From Spirochaetota bacterium (GTDB taxonomy: Bacteria > Spirochaetota > Spirochaetia > Treponematales > UBA12059), in NCBI GenBank assembly GCA_018815555.1, contig JAHIWF010000158.1, forward strand, positions 1 to 45,677: a stretch of DNA of 45,677 bases, read 5' to 3'. The notes below the pieces were generated by a model that worked only from the letters and a program-made list of their open reading frames with translations, was not told where the DNA came from and ran no database searches. This document shows positions 43,453 to 45,677 of the stretch, one piece after another. Position numbers and translations under genes: made by a program. How positions within the stretch are numbered: position 1 is the stretch's first letter; every line of letters starts with the position of its first letter.

Positions 43453-45531
43453 ATGTACGACTTTCCCGAAACCCGAAAAGACCAGACAGTGGATGTGTAC
43501 CACGGCAAGAGCATTGCCGACCCGTATCGCTGGCTGGAAGACGATAACTCCGCCGAGACCAAAGCCTGGGTAAGCGCGCAAAATTGTGTGACAGAAGAGT
43601 ATCTGGCCATGGTACCGGAGCGCGGCAGATGGCGTAAGCGCCTGGCCGAACTGTGGAATTTCGAAAAATTCGGTCTGCCCCAAAAGCACGGTCCGTACTA
43701 CTTTTCTTTTTACAACAGCGGCCTGTGGAATCAACCGGCTCTGTATATCTCTCCATCCTATGCCGACCGCGGTCGGCTTTTGCTGGATCCGAACAATCTG
43801 AGCAGCGACGGCACTGTCTCGCTGAGCGCAATCGCACCGTCGCCGGACGGAAAGCTGCTGGCCTATGCACAGGCCGAAGCCGGATCCGACTGGGTGGTGT
43901 GGAAAATTCTGGATACGGCCAGCGGCAAGCAGCTTCCGGACCAGATACGCTGGTGCAAAAACGGCTCGGTAGCCTGGCTGGGTGATGGTAGCGGCTTCTT
44001 TTACTCGCGCTTTGCCGAACCGGCAGCGGATGCCGAACTGACTGCTTTGAACAAGGGGCAATCAGTATGGCTGCACCGCATGGGCAGCAACCAGGCCGCC
44101 GATACTCTGGTATACGAACGGCCGGATCAGAGCGAATGGTATCTGTATCCGACTACCTCCGACGACCACAAATGGCTCATCATTTATGCCTCACCCGGCT
44201 GCAATCCGGAAACCGGAATATTCATCAAGGACCTACGCATAGACGACTCACCGGTAGAACCCTTTCTGGCGGATTTTGATGCCGCCTGGCAGGTAATTGA
44301 TTCCACAGAAGAACGCTGGATCCTGCTTACCAACCAGGCCGCCGGACGGCAGCGGCTGCTTTCCATCACGCCGGGAAACAGCGACCGCAGCCAGTGGCAG
44401 GAGCTGGTGGCCGAAGATCCGGAAGGCCGTGTTCTGGATGCAGCGCATTGCTGCGGCCAAAGCATACTGGCCCTGTACATGACCGATGCCCGGGCCGAAC
44501 TGCGGGTTTTTGACCGCAGCGGCGCAAACATGCGCAAGGTAGAATTGCCCGGCATAGGCACCATCAGCGAGAGCTGTGGTCAGCGCGAAAGCAACGAAGC
44601 CTTTATCCTGTTCAGTAGTTTCGCCCGGCCATCCAGCCTATACCGCTTTGACGGCAGCAGCTCTGCGCTGAGCCTGGCAAGTGCTCCGAGCCTGGCCTTC
44701 AAGCCGGATGATTTTGTTACCTCGCAAGTATTTTATCCCTCAAAAGACGGCACCCGCATTCCGCTGTTCATCGCCCACCGGCGCGGATTGCAGATACATA
44801 AGGATACACCGGCTCTGCTCTACGGCTATGGGGGCTTTAACATTCCGGTGCGGCCGCGCTTCGAACCGACCGAAATGGCTTGGATGGACCAGGGCGGCCT
44901 GGTGGCATTGGCCTGCCTGCGCGGCGGCGGCGAATATGGGCTGGACTGGTACAATGCCGGCCGCTTGGCCAACAAGCAGAATGTTTTTGACGATTTTATC
45001 GCCGCAGCCGAATGGCTGATCGCCGAAGGCTATACCAGCCGGAGCAAGCTGGCCATAAACGGACGGTCCAACGGCGGACTGTTGGTAGGTGCCTGTCTGA
45101 CCCAGCGCCCCGACCTGTTCGGCGCGGCCGTACCGGAAGTAGGCGTCATGGATATGCTCCGCTATCATAAATTCACACTTGGCTGGGGCTGGACCAGCGA
45201 CTACGGCTGCAGCGACACGCCGGAAGGTTATACTATTGTGATTCAGTATTCTCCACTGCACAATATCAAAACCGACCGGCACTATCCGCCAACCATGGTA
45301 ATGACCTGCGACCACGACGACAGGGTAATTCCTGCACACAGCCACAAATTTACCGCCACCCTGCAAGCCGCCCAGAAGGCAGCAGGCGGTTCAGCTCCCA
45401 TCCTTACACGCATAACCACTTCGGCAGGACATGGGGCCGGCATGCCCACTGAAAAACGCATCGAAGAGCGGGCCGATCTGCTCAGCTTCCTGACTGCGGC
45501 GCTGAACTTGAAGCTGGCGGAGCAACCATGA
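43453..45531 (+). CDS. Prolyl oligopeptidase (S9A)
   Basis: YDFPETRKDQTVDVYHGKSIADPYRWLEDD, catalytic GRSNGGLLVGACLTQRPDLF, CDHDDRVIPAHSHKF, AGHGAG; start reset to ATG 43453 behind aaaggag. Confidence 0.92.
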   Translation: MYDFPETRKDQTVDVYHGKSIADPYRWLEDDNSAETKAWVSAQNCVTEEYLAMVPERGRWRKRLAELWNFEKFGLPQKHGPYYFSFYNSGLWNQPALYISPSYADRGRLLLDPNNLSSDGTVSLSAIAPSPDGKLLAYAQAEAGSDWVVWKILDTASGKQLPDQIRWCKNGSVAWLGDGSGFFYSRFAEPAADAELTALNKGQSVWLHRMGSNQAADTLVYERPDQSEWYLYPTTSDDHKWLIIYASPGCNPETGIFIKDLRIDDSPVEPFLADFDAAWQVIDSTEERWILLTNQAAGRQRLLSITPGNSDRSQWQELVAEDPEGRVLDAAHCCGQSILALYMTDARAELRVFDRSGANMRKVELPGIGTISESCGQRESNEAFILFSSFARPSSLYRFDGSSSALSLASAPSLAFKPDDFVTSQVFYPSKDGTRIPLFIAHRRGLQIHKDTPALLYGYGGFNIPVRPRFEPTEMAWMDQGGLVALACLRGGGEYGLDWYNAGRLANKQNVFDDFIAAAEWLIAEGYTSRSKLAINGRSNGGLLVGACLTQRPDLFGAAVPEVGVMDMLRYHKFTLGWGWTSDYGCSDTPEGYTIVIQYSPLHNIKTDRHYPPTMVMTCDHDDRVIPAHSHKFTATLQAAQKAAGGSAPILTRITTSAGHGAGMPTEKRIEERADLLSFLTAALNLKLAEQP

Positions 45532-45677
45532 CAACGGCAGAATTACTGGCGCTTTACGACCGCTACGAACGGAGAGGCGCGGCCTATCCGGATTACGAGC
45601 GCAATGAAAGCGCCCGCACAATCCGCATGACCAGCCTGGATGGCGGTCATAATTTTGTCATCTGGTCCGCGCTCAAC
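45528..45677 (+). CDS. N-terminus of a possible GNAT-family protein, partial
   Basis: MTTAELLALYDRYERRGAAYPDYERNESARTIRMTSLDGGHNFVIWSALN; ATG overlaps the TGA of the preceding gene (ATGA). Confidence 0.45.
   Translation, partial: MTTAELLALYDRYERRGAAYPDYERNESARTIRMTSLDGGHNFVIWSALN

Overview
The GC-rich window looks chromosomal and probably spirochaete-like; the taxon is an inference from gene content only. It is densely coding and has no recognisable tRNA, rRNA, IS element, prophage or CRISPR array. Metabolic and transport genes: a partial MFS transporter, kdd (3,5-diaminohexanoate dehydrogenase), a second MFS transporter, hrpB, a fabF plus FabK/nitronate monooxygenase-like pair, the potABCD polyamine ABC operon, plsC, two NapH-like 4Fe-4S membrane proteins, an APC-type permease plus adenosine deaminase, lipoprotein msrA, a corrinoid/UroD/DUF1638/histidine kinase operon, nudC, gtrA, a GNAT protein and prolyl oligopeptidase. 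Signalling genes are unusually dense: four histidine kinase-type proteins, three GGDEF proteins and two class III cyclase-domain proteins. Most notable observations: (1) a soluble GGDEF protein with a C-terminal ribbon-helix-helix-like (CopG/Arc-type) DNA-binding domain, whose promoter carries two large perfect palindromes, one centred on the -35; (2) an XRE-HTH fused directly to a class III cyclase domain that keeps the metal and adenine-recognition residues but lacks the transition-state Arg, with an imperfect palindrome over its own -10; (3) a corrinoid protein/UroD/DUF1638 operon translationally coupled to a sensor kinase, with the UroD zinc motif degenerate; (4) recurrent leaderless promoters, with the -10 box 6-10 nt before the ATG and no Shine-Dalgarno, at about eight genes; (5) three helically phased TGCATAAAT repeats upstream of the pot promoter; (6) a long low-complexity insertion inside the NudC zinc ribbon. 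All functional calls come from reading motifs by eye; no database search was run.
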